The notes beneath the pieces were generated by a model, which was not told the origin of the DNA, searched no databases, and worked only from the letters and a program-made list of their open reading frames with translations. Of a stretch of DNA of 64,000 nt, positions 49,701 through 58,787 are shown one piece after another (position 1 is the stretch's first letter; each line of letters opens with the position of its first letter). This DNA is from Theocolax elegans (taxonomy: Eukaryota > Arthropoda > Insecta > Hymenoptera > Cerocephalidae). The stretch covers positions 85,625,580 through 85,689,579 of the forward strand of contig CM047425.1 in assembly GCA_026168455.1 (NCBI GenBank). Direction: 5' to 3'. The translations under genes were made by a program, and so were the position numbers.

Positions 49701-50022
49701 TTACAATCATTCACAGCCATCTTCACATCGATCCTTCTCATGCTTTTCTGATCTCCACAGTAAGAAAGTGCCAATGTATATTAACAATATATTTTTTTAT
49801 ATTGTAGGTTTCTTGTCTTACAGGGAATGGTTCATTCCTGTACTATGCGAGACGATCGATGTTTATGGTGATATATATGATATGGATGAAATATTGTTGC
49901 AAACTACTAATGAGGTTTGCAAAATGGAAAGTGTCAGTCGCGAGGAAAGAAAAGATAAAGCTAAACAAGTGCCAACTATAAAGAAGACTCTTCGAAGAAA
50001 GCTTTATTTGAAGAAATCATAA
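40740..50022 (+). CDS. Second caspase, divergent
   Basis: Exons: 40740-40819, 40886-41115, 41848-42020, 42157-42301 and 49808-50022 (TAA); GT-AG borders with the same internal phases as the first caspase. Large subunit: CIIFSHEFYKKGLGVDNRKC (pocket Arg) and catalytic His in ILSHG; catalytic Cys in QACRG across the 42020/42157 junction. Small subunit: DFFIAHCTAEGFLSYREWF, where the loop after SYR lacks the five or six residues (NPEEGT) seen in the first caspase, so substrate choice probably differs. The C-terminus is basic (KKTLRRKLYLKKS). The 5' exon is missing: 40740 starts in phase 0 without ATG; an internal start at MNHDIHGECIIF (40923) would give a form without prodomain. The last intron is 7.5 kb and full of transposons. 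Confidence 0.85.
41136..41637. mobile_element. MITE with long inverted repeats in caspase-2 intron 2
   Basis: The left arm (GAGAACCTC...ATCATACTCTAACTCTAGG) and right arm (CCTAGAGTTAGAGTATGAT...AGGTTCTC) pair imperfectly, with a second inner pair AAGCCAGAGCGCCAGATCCTAA / TTAGGGTCTGGAGCTCTGGTTT (longer runs not shown). It begins only 20 bp after the splice donor at 41116. No protein frame. Confidence 0.75.
42333..42739. mobile_element. MITE, CCCTAGTAGAAA family, copy 2
   Basis: 407 bp, same family as 20622-21151 with internal deletions. Ends CCCTAGTAGAAG / CTTCTAGGG, flanked by CA on both sides (42331-42332 and 42740-42741). It lies 31 bp after the exon end at 42301. Confidence 0.85.
43220..43320 (+). 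mobile_element. tRNA-derived SINE fragment
   Basis: Head GCGATGGCTCGGTCGGCACA, then an internal deletion that removes the B box, then GATCGATATAAGTACTTT, a G10 run and TGTATTTTCAACAAGTG, the tail shared with the copy at 46482-46691. Confidence 0.75.
44211..45318. mobile_element. Inverted-repeat element with nested palindromes
   Basis: Ends CAGCGCCCCCTAG and CTAGAGGGCGCTG are inverted. Inside are further inverted pairs: 44340-44400 with 44460-44510 (CTGTATGCTGAATTTG against CAAATTCAGCATACAG), 44625-44650 with 44745-44765, and a 100-bp hairpin at 44786-44888 (ACGATTATTAACAAACGAAC arms). No transposase frame. The boundaries assume the CAGCGCC pair is the true terminus. Confidence 0.55.
45676..45838. 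repeat. 163-bp inverted repeat
   Basis: Left AAGCAACAATGTAATCTGAC... pairs with right ...GTCAGATTACGTTGTTGCTT; arms of about 30 bp with a 100-bp centre. Part of the palindrome-dense block in the caspase-2 intron. Confidence 0.75.
45964..46477. mobile_element. Giant foldback element with TTAA target duplication
   Basis: 514 bp, almost all palindrome: arms of about 235 bp run inward from GGGGATGTCGGAGCTATAGC and pair nearly perfectly with the right half, leaving a short centre around 46195-46245. TTAA flanks both ends (45960-45963, 46478-46481). Its first 11 bases are shared with the elements at 37879 and 53980. A diverged single arm lies at about 45340-45530 (TTAAGGAGCTGTAGG..., TAGCTAAAATT). 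Confidence 0.9.
46482..46691 (-). mobile_element. tRNA-derived SINE, best copy
   Basis: On the minus strand it starts CCTGCGATGGCTCGGTCGG (A box) and continues to GGTTCGATTCC (B box), a unique body with TGTATTTTCAACAAGTGC, and an A-rich end (AAAATAATAAAAAAAAA). It abuts the TTAA of the foldback element. tRNA origin is inferred from the boxes and their spacing. Confidence 0.8.
46692..47165. other. AT-rich intronic sequence of caspase 2
   Basis: Nothing beyond AT-rich sequence before the Mag-like insertion. Confidence 0.4.
47171..47375 (-). repeat. 3' LTR of the Mag-like element
   Basis: Begins (minus strand) TGTGGAGATCAG inside the pol frame, so the last 17 codons of pol lie in the LTR. Contains AATAAAG signals near its middle. 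TSD GTAAG at 47166-47170. Confidence 0.9.
47323..49034 (-). CDS. pol: Partial pol: RNase H tail and integrase, Mag-like gypsy
   Basis: Open from about 49034 to the TGA at 47323 without a frame break. The RNase H tail (TDHKPLETIFK, IADPLSR) is followed by the HHCC finger (HEGHPGETVMKRRL...CRDC), then the integrase core with its three acidic positions in AIDLMGP, RADNGPQF and NGEVENMN, and a C-terminal DNA-binding region (GDKVLVQN). Basic tail to CEDGCE. Integrase joins element DNA to the host chromosome. With reverse transcriptase gone the copy depends on other elements; the TTG at 48891 is not a real start. The clade is inferred from K02A2.6-like motif style. Confidence 0.85.
49190..49480. 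repeat. Imperfect tandem repeat in the Mag-like leader
   Basis: Three to four copies of a unit of about 42-60 bp built on GGTGCTC.CAGCCCTCTC and CTGACGTTGATCTG, interrupted by a T22 tract near 49331-49353. Likely part of the element's leader. Confidence 0.65.
49555..49759 (-). repeat. 5' LTR of the Mag-like element
   Basis: 205 bp, identical by eye to 47171-47375, ending at the GTAAG duplication 49760-49764. The caspase exon follows 43 bp later at 49808. Confidence 0.9.
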
Positions 50023-53000
50023 GAAATTTTAAGACGTTATTACCTCACCGTAAGACATTGCAACTTTATCGTGCAAGTATAAGGTGCGCACGTGTGTTAC
50101 AATTGGAATGAAATGAAATGAATCTCTTTGTACTTCATATCACTTAGTATCAATGTGATATGAGGTACAGAAAACCTTGATTATTTTATAGCAGAATGAT
50201 ACATCTATGATTACATATTTGAGCTAAACACATATACAAACATGCACACTGAAAACAAATATTTTCATAATACACTGTTAATCATTTAAAGGGTTAAACT
50301 GGTTTATGCAATAGATCTATTCAAATTCTCACGGTTCCAAAACATAAGTGAATATAACATTCATTATATGTATATATGTATAAAATATATTTATCGGTCT
50401 TTACAAACCAAAACTTGACTTTAAAATAAAGAAGGCTCATTTTACTTTTTGTCCACTATGATTGTAGCAGTTCTTCTTGCAACAGACGTCTAAGGTAAGA
50501 TCTCCAGTTCCTTACTGAGGAGTCCAAACTAGAAATTCAAGACGAAACGCCTACATTTTTGAAAAAGCCATACACTTGGGAAATTCCACAAACCATAGTG
50601 GACAAAGAGTGAAAATGAGCTTTCTTTATTTTGAAGTCAACTTTTGGTTTGGAAAGTCCGATAAATATATTCTATGCATATCTAACATTTTTAGTTTACA
50701 TTTGTGCTAATAAATTTTGAAGTAAATGTCGTACGTTCCAATGACGAAGTATGGATGTCATTTATAAGAGAGCGTAAACTTAAATTTAATTTAATATGTG
50801 AGAATTTGAAATGTAAGAATGTGAATTGATAAACGTTAACCCTTTGAGTTAAGAGTTTATAACTCTAAAATCTTACAAAATATAAGAAATCAGGAGTCGG
50901 AACCACTTTGACATTATATTTATGTACAATTAGTGGGTTACTGACTCCTATCTGCTTTGTACAGTGGCATTGATGATATATATCTTTTGAGCTATTATAA
51001 GAAGGGCATACTTGTTACATGATTATCTATTAAAATATTATAAAGAACAATATTGTTCTATTCACATTCAGTAAATTTGGATAACTTTAGCACTTGAAAT
51101 GTAGTATTAATATTGATTCATAACATATATTTAGTTCGGAAAAACAATTAAAATTTTATCTTGAAAAATATTAAAGTTAGATAAAGAATGTTGGGAGAAA
51201 CCTCTAATGTTTGTTTTGTGCCTTACTTAGAGAATTAAAATTGATAATTAATATTTTTAGTATATGCTAAAATATTAAGTTAGTTGTATAATATATTTGA
51301 CAATGTCAGTAATCCGAAATAAAAAAAATTGTGCCTTATTAGAATGTTTTACTGAACAAAGTAAATGTGAGTATTGTTGGTCAATAATAAATAAAAAACA
51401 AATTAAAAAAAATAATATAAAAGATATAATCATTTTTTATGCTCTGCTTTTGCAAATTGTCTTTCTTTATTACAATTACACTATCTTTGTATTATATTAT
51501 TGAAGCTAATTATTTTCAGTTTATATCCATTTTACTATACACTAAACATTAGAAAATAATTTGGAAATGATTAAAGTTTATTTTTATGCACATATGTACA
51601 CGGAAATACCTTTTCATTTTAAACAATTATCTATATTTAGTGTAACTATATGGCGTCATCGAAATTTTGCAGAGAACTAAACATTCTTTCTTCTAACGTT
51701 GTTAGAAAAAAGAAAACAAAACGCACTTGCGTTGTTCACTGAATTTTTTTATGAAAACACAAAGTGCACAATAGTAAACTTTATAAATGAAAATTGTCGC
51801 TACACATTAATTTTACCTAAAATTAATTACAAAAGTACTATTTTGATACGACGTGTGTAAAGTACAATTTTTGTCATACAAGACTTGTTATAGAAATACG
51901 TAAAAAAGAAGTACGCACATACTTTACAGTGCACTTATGCACTTGTACAATGCATTTATAGAATGTACAATTTATGCATGTTTAATCAATTAGCTACGTA
52001 TCGTTTTTGAAATTGTTTAAAGTTTGACCAAAAATTCAGTTTTATTAATATAGTTATACAGATAGTGTGGAAGTGTGCAGCCAAATTTGTAACTGTATGC
52101 CAGAAGTTTAACAGAATAATCATTTTAATCGTAATATGTTTTTAAAGTGTGCTTAGACTGCACAAAACAGTGCATTATGTTTAAGATTAATTTTATGAAA
52201 CGCAATTTTTTACGTAACTTTAGAACTCTATTGCAATAATTATTTAATAAAAAATATGAATAAATAAGACTGTCAGAAACTAACGTATTGATACATGTTA
52301 GTACAAAAATAATTAACAATATGTAGAAAACATAATTATAAGATAATTATGTGGCTGTTTCGTATCTAACAATATTTGTAAAAATAAATTAAAAAGTATG
52401 TATACGTATCTCAACATACTAGAGCTGAAAATTTTAATGAAGCTGTTTTATAGCATATTTTATACATTTTTACGACGAGTTTGTCACAAATTATTGTATA
52501 CATATATATATATATGAATGGGTATATAAACGTTCGGATGCATGATTAATTTTCTTTTCATTATATACACAATATAATATTACAATGCGATTTATAATTT
52601 ATTAGATTATAAGGTTTATAATACGAAATTTATTTGTACTCCTTAGTTTATAACGATAGTTTTTAAATAGTTTTAAGCTTTGCATAATTTACTAAATAGT
52701 TATAATACTTAGATACGTACGTATGCGATGAAATTATTATAAATACGCACCGTTATTTATAAATGCATTTTTTATAATTTATAATTTATTTTTAAAAACA
52801 AATGTAACCATCGGAGGTGCTTTTTAGCATAAACATATTTTTATTTATGTAACTTAAATTATTATATTATTACATTACGCAGTTTAGTAATCAAGCGGTT
52901 ATAAATATTTGTACTCTTATTAATAAGATTAATCATAAAAAAACTTAGAATTCTTTATATTATGATAATCATTTATACTTTAATATCGAAATATTGTATT

Positions 53001-53158
53001 ACTTAATAATTATGAAATAAATTTTTTTTTTTTTTGAAAATATTTTGTTTACGTTACCTACATTATCGACTTTAAACCTAACTAGCAGTAGTGAAGAATT
53101 TGTGAAAGATGGCGTTACGTATTGGGTAAAGATTGAGAACTCATATGTAGGGGAGGAC
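50023..53158. other. 3' flank of caspase 2 and intergenic DNA
   Basis: AT-rich. Holds the inverted repeat at 50383-50671 and otherwise no recognisable gene. 51297-51503 is a 68-codon low-complexity frame that I do not call. Confidence 0.4.
50383..50671. mobile_element. Foldback/MITE downstream of caspase 2
   Basis: Inverted arms of about 78 bp: TATTTATCGGTCTTTACAAA... to GTCCACTATG, and CATAGTGGAC to ...GAAAGTCCGATAAATA. The 130-bp centre is unique. No transposase. Confidence 0.8.
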
Positions 53159-54394
53159 GGGGCTAAGTTGACCACGGAGCTTATTTAACCTTTTGGAATA
53201 TTTTCTCATAGAATACTTTTTTAAAATTGTGCCCAAGGAAAAAAGTTACTTTTTCATTTACAAATCTTTGACCCGTGATACATTTGTGAATTTCAAAGCA
53301 CTCGAAAAGTTAGCAACAAAAAAGTGCTTTTGCACTTTGCACTGGGATCTTCTTGCTCGTGGAGAAATACATTTCGCGAGCGAAAGAAGAATATTGCGAT
53401 CGGCGGCGGTAGACAGTTAAATTATATATTTTCAGACGAACATTTTGACGTACGACTGATCTCTGACAGTTAATTATTAACAGAATTATGTGCATTTAAA
53501 GTGATCTGTACTATTTGGGGCTAAGTTGCCCTACCGGAAATACACAAATTTAAGTAAATTTTACGTTAGATTCAAACGAAATTAAACAATAGTTCTTACG
53601 TACATGTATTTAGAATTTATATAGACCGTTTTTCAATACCAATGTTCGTTTTTAAATTCTGTTGGTAAGGTAGCGGTAAGTGGTATCGATAGAGAACCTT
53701 TCCAGACCGTAACTTTTCGAACACGAATTACGCATACTTTTGAGTATCTCTAGTTAAGAACGTAAAATATCTGCAAGAACTTTTCAAAGGACAGTAATCT
53801 TTCAAAAACTGATAATTTACTAAAAAGTCCAATTTTAGGCGTTGGAAAAGAAAATATTTTTAAAGATTGACCGAAAAGAAAATTAAAGCCTAAAGCAAGA
53901 TAAATGGACATATTATACAAGTATAAATAAAATGTTATTTAGAGCAATTTTAAATGAAAAAAGAATTAACTTGTTAATTAAGGGGATGTCGGACTCAGAA
54001 AATGGTCATTTTTAATACTTTTTTATAGACAAAAGAATACATTTTTTTTAAAAATCCTGAACACGATTCCCTTAGGCATGTTTTAAATAGTATACCGTCA
54101 CATACTCAATTGTTGATCAATTAAGGGTAATCCGTACGTTTATAGAATAATTTTATGTTAAAAAGACTGATAGTTATATTTTGACGGATACAGAAAGTAT
54201 TAAACTTCCTTTTAGACATCTCAGAAAAATAAAATAACTGCTATTTTTAAAATAAGCAAGAATCTAAGAAAAATAAGCGGGAAGTATCAATTCCTAGTTA
54301 AGTCTACTAACCAATTATTGATTGTTTAACCTTTAAATTGTCCGTAGCAACGTTTAGATTTATGTAAATCTTATTATTTTATTGAAATAATATA

Positions 54395-55075
54395 CACGGA
54401 GAGAAATATTTAGAAAATATTACAAAGGAGTTTGGTAAAAATTCCCAAACTCCCAAGTAATGTGGTAACAGACCGAAAAAACCGAAAAAATTACCAAACT
54501 GCTAAGTAAAATTTACAGTAAATGTAGTAAAATTTACTCTAAATGTAGTAAAATTTGTGGAGTTAGCGTACTAAATTTTACAATTAAGCTTGTAAATTTT
54601 ATTAACTCTGATTTTTTCCTATACTGTTTACGAAATTCTATAAACAACAGTACAGCACGAGATACCGAAAAGAAGCGATAAATAAAATTTTTATTGGAAT
54701 CGCGTCGTTCGTTTGTTTACTTTAAAAGGACGATTCGATGAAACACATGCAAGTGACGCGGTGGCGCAATGGTAAGGACTTGGATTCTCAATCCAAACTT
54801 CGCAGGTTCGATCCCGATGACATCCAGAATTTTTTTCACTAATTAAATTTCATTTAAATATTTAAAATTTCCATAACACTCGAATAATATACATAAACTC
54901 AAAAATAAATAATATGGGAGGAATAAAATTTTTTTTCTGATGTTAAAAAAAAAATTAAAATTACAATTTAGTTTGGTAAAAATTACGAGATTCGCAGTTT
55001 GTTACCACATTACTTGAGAGTTTAGGAATTTTTACCAAACTGCTTTGTAATATTTACAAATTATTTCTCTCCGTG
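54395..55075. mobile_element. TA-flanked MITE, CACGGAGAGAAA ends, nested
   Basis: Inverted ends of about 75 bp: CACGGAGAGAAATATTT..., with TATTACAAAG.AGTTTGGTA and AAGTAATGTGGTAACA inside, all mirrored at the right end. TA on both sides (54393-54394 and 55076-55077), as in Tc1/mariner-type insertion. The core holds a tRNA-like sequence. Confidence 0.85.
54755..54825 (+). other. tRNA-like sequence inside a MITE (tRNA pseudogene)
   Basis: 71 nt with an A box TGGCGCAATGG and a B box GGTTCGATCCC at tRNA spacing. The anticodon arm is perfect: TTGGA-TTCTCAA-TCCAA, anticodon CTC. The acceptor, D and T stems pair poorly, so it is not a working tRNA, but the internal RNA polymerase III promoter boxes are intact. 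Confidence 0.6.
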
Positions 55076-55391
55076 TACTTATCAGAAATTGGTTCATGAT
55101 CAACAATTGGGTACCTTACGGTACTCAAATTTATCCAGATTTTTAATTCAGTATTTCCAACGTAATTCTTATGTTCAAAGGTGTAGAACCCTGTAACTTG
55201 GGTCCGACATCCCGTTAATTGATTTATTAAATGAATTTATTAAGTCATTGTATATTAAAATACTTTAAACTATGTAAATTTGAGAAGCTAGATAAAAATT
55301 TGTATAAGTTTGGGAAAGGCATGTTAAAAGATAGGGTAACTTAGCCCCAAAAATTGAGCAAATTAGCCCCAGGCTCGGGGCTAAGTTGCCC

Positions 55392-58385
55392 AAAACGATT
55401 TTTTTTCTCCTTCGGTATAGATTTTTTATTTTTAAATTTTTCATTGCGTAAAATCAGGTATTATGGACGATAAATTCTGAAAAATATAGTGTAACCGTAT
55501 ATGACAAACCACTATTAATTTTCTTATTCTATCATATTATTTATATCCTATTTTTGATTTTCTGCAGTTCTCAAATAATGGATAATTAATGAATCTTTGT
55601 TACAAATAAATAACTTTTACAAATCTTTGTTATTTTTGTATCTATCGAGAATATATACGTAACTTCCGTAAGAATTTATAAAATACGAGAAATATCCTTT
55701 ATTCTAGAGTGTATATGGAGAGCACCAAGAAGTCAAACTCATTTTATTTCAAACTTAGTAAAAATACAATCAGAAAAAACGTCGATAAATCTCCGGAACT
55801 GATGGTATGCGACTGCCGTCGGGGTGTACTGATCGGAGAAACGTAATATAAGGACAATCTGTTTAGTCAGCATTAATTAGACAATGGTCGTACAGTTTAG
55901 GCCATGTTATATTGCATGTCGATTTGCTGTTGCCTTATGGTATAAGGCTTAGAGCATTCGCAGTACCTTATTGTTACAAGCGCCTGAAAGAGCTGCAAGT
56001 TTCGTAGCTCACAAAGCTCCCGTGACAGTAAGTATCTTTTCCAAAAAATTTAATTTTACTGATAAGCTCTCAGAATTAGGTTTTGTTGATTAATCCTTGT
56101 ATCTAATTAATATTTATTTTCTATAAAAATAAAATATAAATATATATAAATATAAAATATTTATTTTCTATAAAATTGTAAACAAATTGTGACAACATGG
56201 ATTAGTAATAATATTATTATAACAGTTAGTTATACAAAACTTTCATACGCCCTAAATACTATACATAAAATATATAAAGTCAAGGAACCTACAAGTGACT
56301 ATACGCGTACCAAGTCAGAGACTTTCCTCACTTTACAAGCTAACCATATAGTGAATTGCAACCAGATGTGTCGCTTGACTTGAGTTCGATGCGTACGATG
56401 CATCTATACTCGTTTTCTATGCGTTTTAAGGCTATGTTTAGGAGACGAATGACGAAAAAAAATAATATTCTTTTTCACCCAAATCATCTAAAAAGTCTAC
56501 TTTATTGACCTCTACAAAGGGAGTAAAGTTTTATTCCTTTGATGATTTTATTCCCCGCAGACTCACTTTATTCCCCGAAGACTCATTTTATTCTTCGTTG
56601 ACCTATTTTATTCAACGTATCACCTTATTTACCGTAGACTTTTTTACTTCCTAGATTTAGTTTTTTTGCTTTGAACACGTATTTTAACCTTTTCCTACGA
56701 ATACAAAATTTACTGGAGACAAATTTACATTATACTTTCAAACTAGACTTCAATTACAAGGTTATTTTCTAATTTAATTTCTAAATTCAAATTTTGTAAC
56801 TGTTAATTATATCAAATTAATAAATATACGTTTCAAGTAAATAAAGAAAAGTAACAACAATAAAAGTAATTCTTTTTTTTATACATTTTAAAAATATGAC
56901 ATAAGAGTAGATCCATGGAGTAAACTGTTGATTCACTTGTTAATGTGTGTGCAGAACTTAAATGGTTTATCCATTAAACTTAAATGGTTTATTTTTCTTG
57001 TGAAGCCTCGTAATTTCAAACGGAATGATAGTAAACGTAGATTTCTATTCAGAAATGAGAGATTAGAATAAATATGTGGAATAAGAAAGTTAAAATCGAA
57101 AAGGGTTAAATTAAAAGGAAATAATATTAAAATCTTGGTTTACTGACGCGCGTCCTCTGTTTAGCTTTAATAGCCTTGCTATTCCATTCCTATAGGGACG
57201 GCACAATTACTAATAAGTAGTAAATCATCGACTTTGAAAATTGATCCAGTATTTCAGTATTCAGTGATTCAGTATTCCAGTATATATTATTATTAAATTA
57301 TTATATGTAAAGAAAAAGATAATAATTATATTAAATATATTTTCTATTTTAAAACATTAAAAATGATAAATTTTTTTAAGCGTAATTTTGTATTATTTTT
57401 CTATTATTCCTTCCTGAATAGAATTCAGAACTTTACGAAACGTCTTTTCAGCCAAAAACTATAGCTGTTTGACTAAAAATGTCCACTAAGTCCGAATCCG
57501 AAATCAATGGTCGAACAATCGTTCCAACTAACCTCAAAATGCTCAATTTCTTCAAGAGTTTTTACGCTTATTTTATTTTCTTAAAGTTTGGTAGTTTTCA
57601 CCTATGTTTTGTAAAAGGCTTTTAAGCATTCCCCTACACCTTCATTTCATTTACTTTAAACTCCCTCTATATCCCCAGCCTTCTCGCATTTGCCCGGGGT
57701 TATACCCGTAGAGTAAGGAAAACCTATGGCCAAATCCCGTGGGATAAATGTCGTTTAGGAAAACTTTCTCCGAGATGGGCCGGTGTATTGAAATATTTTT
57801 TCTTACGTATCAAAGTCACACTGCGTAGACTTTCATTTTTCTCCGAAACAGAACATTTCATACCCCGTACTCACGTTGTGGAATGTGGAAAAACGAAAGA
57901 AAGATGAGCCACCCCTGAATATACTGTAGTTGCAGCACATATATATGTTGCTTAACTTTCGTGATCGGCCGAGGTGCTTTCCCAACATTACACCACCGCG
58001 TCGGTTTTTCAATCAATACACTTATTTTTACACACGCATATAAAAATCCGCAGTAAGATGAATGAACCATTATATGAGTATTGAATTTTTTAATAGATAA
58101 CCATATATTTTTTTGTTTTTACTGTAAACCATGCTTCTTTTAATCAATGTCGAGCAAAGAGGTGCGTTGTGTAAAGAGTTAAAGTAGCAATATTTGGGCG
58201 CGATCAGATTAGAGTGAACATTGCGAAGGATTTCGCGATTATGAGTTGTGTATTTTAGCATGTTTGCGCCCATAATAGTTCATTATCGCGTACATAAAGT
58301 AAAACAACAACATTGATAAACGCAGCGTTTCTAGATTTTATATATATTTAAATTATTAATCAAACGATATTTATATGATTCAATA
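55392..58385. other. Intergenic, no gene supported
   Basis: Mostly AT-rich. Somewhat GC-richer patches at 55720-56030 and 57420-57960 show no coding frame. Contains the minisatellite at 56500-56645. Confidence 0.4.
56500..56645. repeat. Degenerate ~20-bp minisatellite
   Basis: About six units of TTTATTCCCCGNAGACTCAC, e.g. TTTATTCCCCGCAGACTCAC, TTTATTCCCCGAAGACTCAT and TTTATTCTTCGTTGACCTAT. Confidence 0.7.
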
Positions 58386-58490
58386 AACGTTCATTGTAGT
58401 TGATGTAAAATATGCAGAAGAAGCAAGAGCCGTGTTTGCAAATTCCATAATAAAAGGAAAACGAATAATGCAACTATGTACGATCTGACT
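58386..58490 (+). other. RRM-like coding relic (tentative)
   Basis: A short open frame (VVDVKYAEEARAVFANSIIK) resembles the second half of an RNA-recognition motif. It is closed by stops on both sides, has no obvious splice sites and could be chance or a gene fragment. Confidence 0.15.
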
Positions 58491-58738
58491 TTTAACTCGC
58501 AAACTCTTAAATCTCAAAGGAGCTTGCAATTTCTGTGGAGCCAAAGTGGTTTTGGTCAAAGCAATGGAGTGTCGCGTAGAAACGAAGCAATCCCGGATAA
58601 AATGGAGCACGAGAAGAAGCCAAAGAAATTCACCGCGCGGAGAAAACGCCAAGGGTAGAAGAAGGACGGCGAATTCAGTTTCGCAAGAAAGTGCAAGCGC
58701 GAGAATGACTTTAGAAAGAAAGAAAGGGAGACAACGAG

Positions 58739-58742
<4 letters not shown>

Positions 58743-58775
<33 letters not shown>

Positions 58776-58787
58776 GAGAGGGAGTAA
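58743..58787 (+). repeat. GA microsatellite
   Basis: About 17 GA units with a short GTGAGAGAGG end, in a purine-rich 58560-58850 stretch whose long Arg/Glu frames are low-complexity shadows. Confidence 0.9.

Larger units (their letters stand above)
47171..49759 (-). mobile_element. Mag-like Ty3/gypsy element, internally deleted, recent
   Basis: Two 205-bp LTRs (47171-47375 and 49555-49759), identical by eye, each TGTGG...CCACA, flanked by GTAAG on both sides (47166-47170, 49760-49764). Read on the minus strand: 5' LTR, primer site TGGCGACGAGGATTT at 49537-49551, 0.5-kb leader with repeats, end of RNase H, intact integrase frame, polypurine tract AAAAAAAAGAGAGGGA just before the 3' LTR. Gag, protease and reverse transcriptase are deleted. 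Sits in the last intron of caspase 2, opposite in orientation. Confidence 0.9.
53980..55214. mobile_element. TTAA-flanked element, GGGGATGTCGGA family, copy B
   Basis: Begins TTAAGGGGATGTCGGACTCA and ends GGGTCCGACATCCCGTTAA. The outer 110-130 bp at each end match copy A (37879-38258). The middle is expanded by the MITE at 54395-55075. Confidence 0.8.
53159..55370. mobile_element. GGGGCTAAGTTG inverted-repeat element, outer shell of a nest
   Basis: Left GGGGCTAAGTTGACC at 53159; right GGGTAACTTAGCCCC at 55334-55348 and AATTAGCCCC at 55361-55370. Further copies of GGGGCTAAGTTGCCC are at 53517 and 55377. The shell contains the TTAA-type element 53980-55214. Whether 55348 or 55370 is the true end is unclear. 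Confidence 0.5.

Noticed and set aside
54755..54825. Functional tRNA with anticodon CTC
   Set aside because: Only the anticodon arm pairs well; acceptor, D and T stems have several mismatches.
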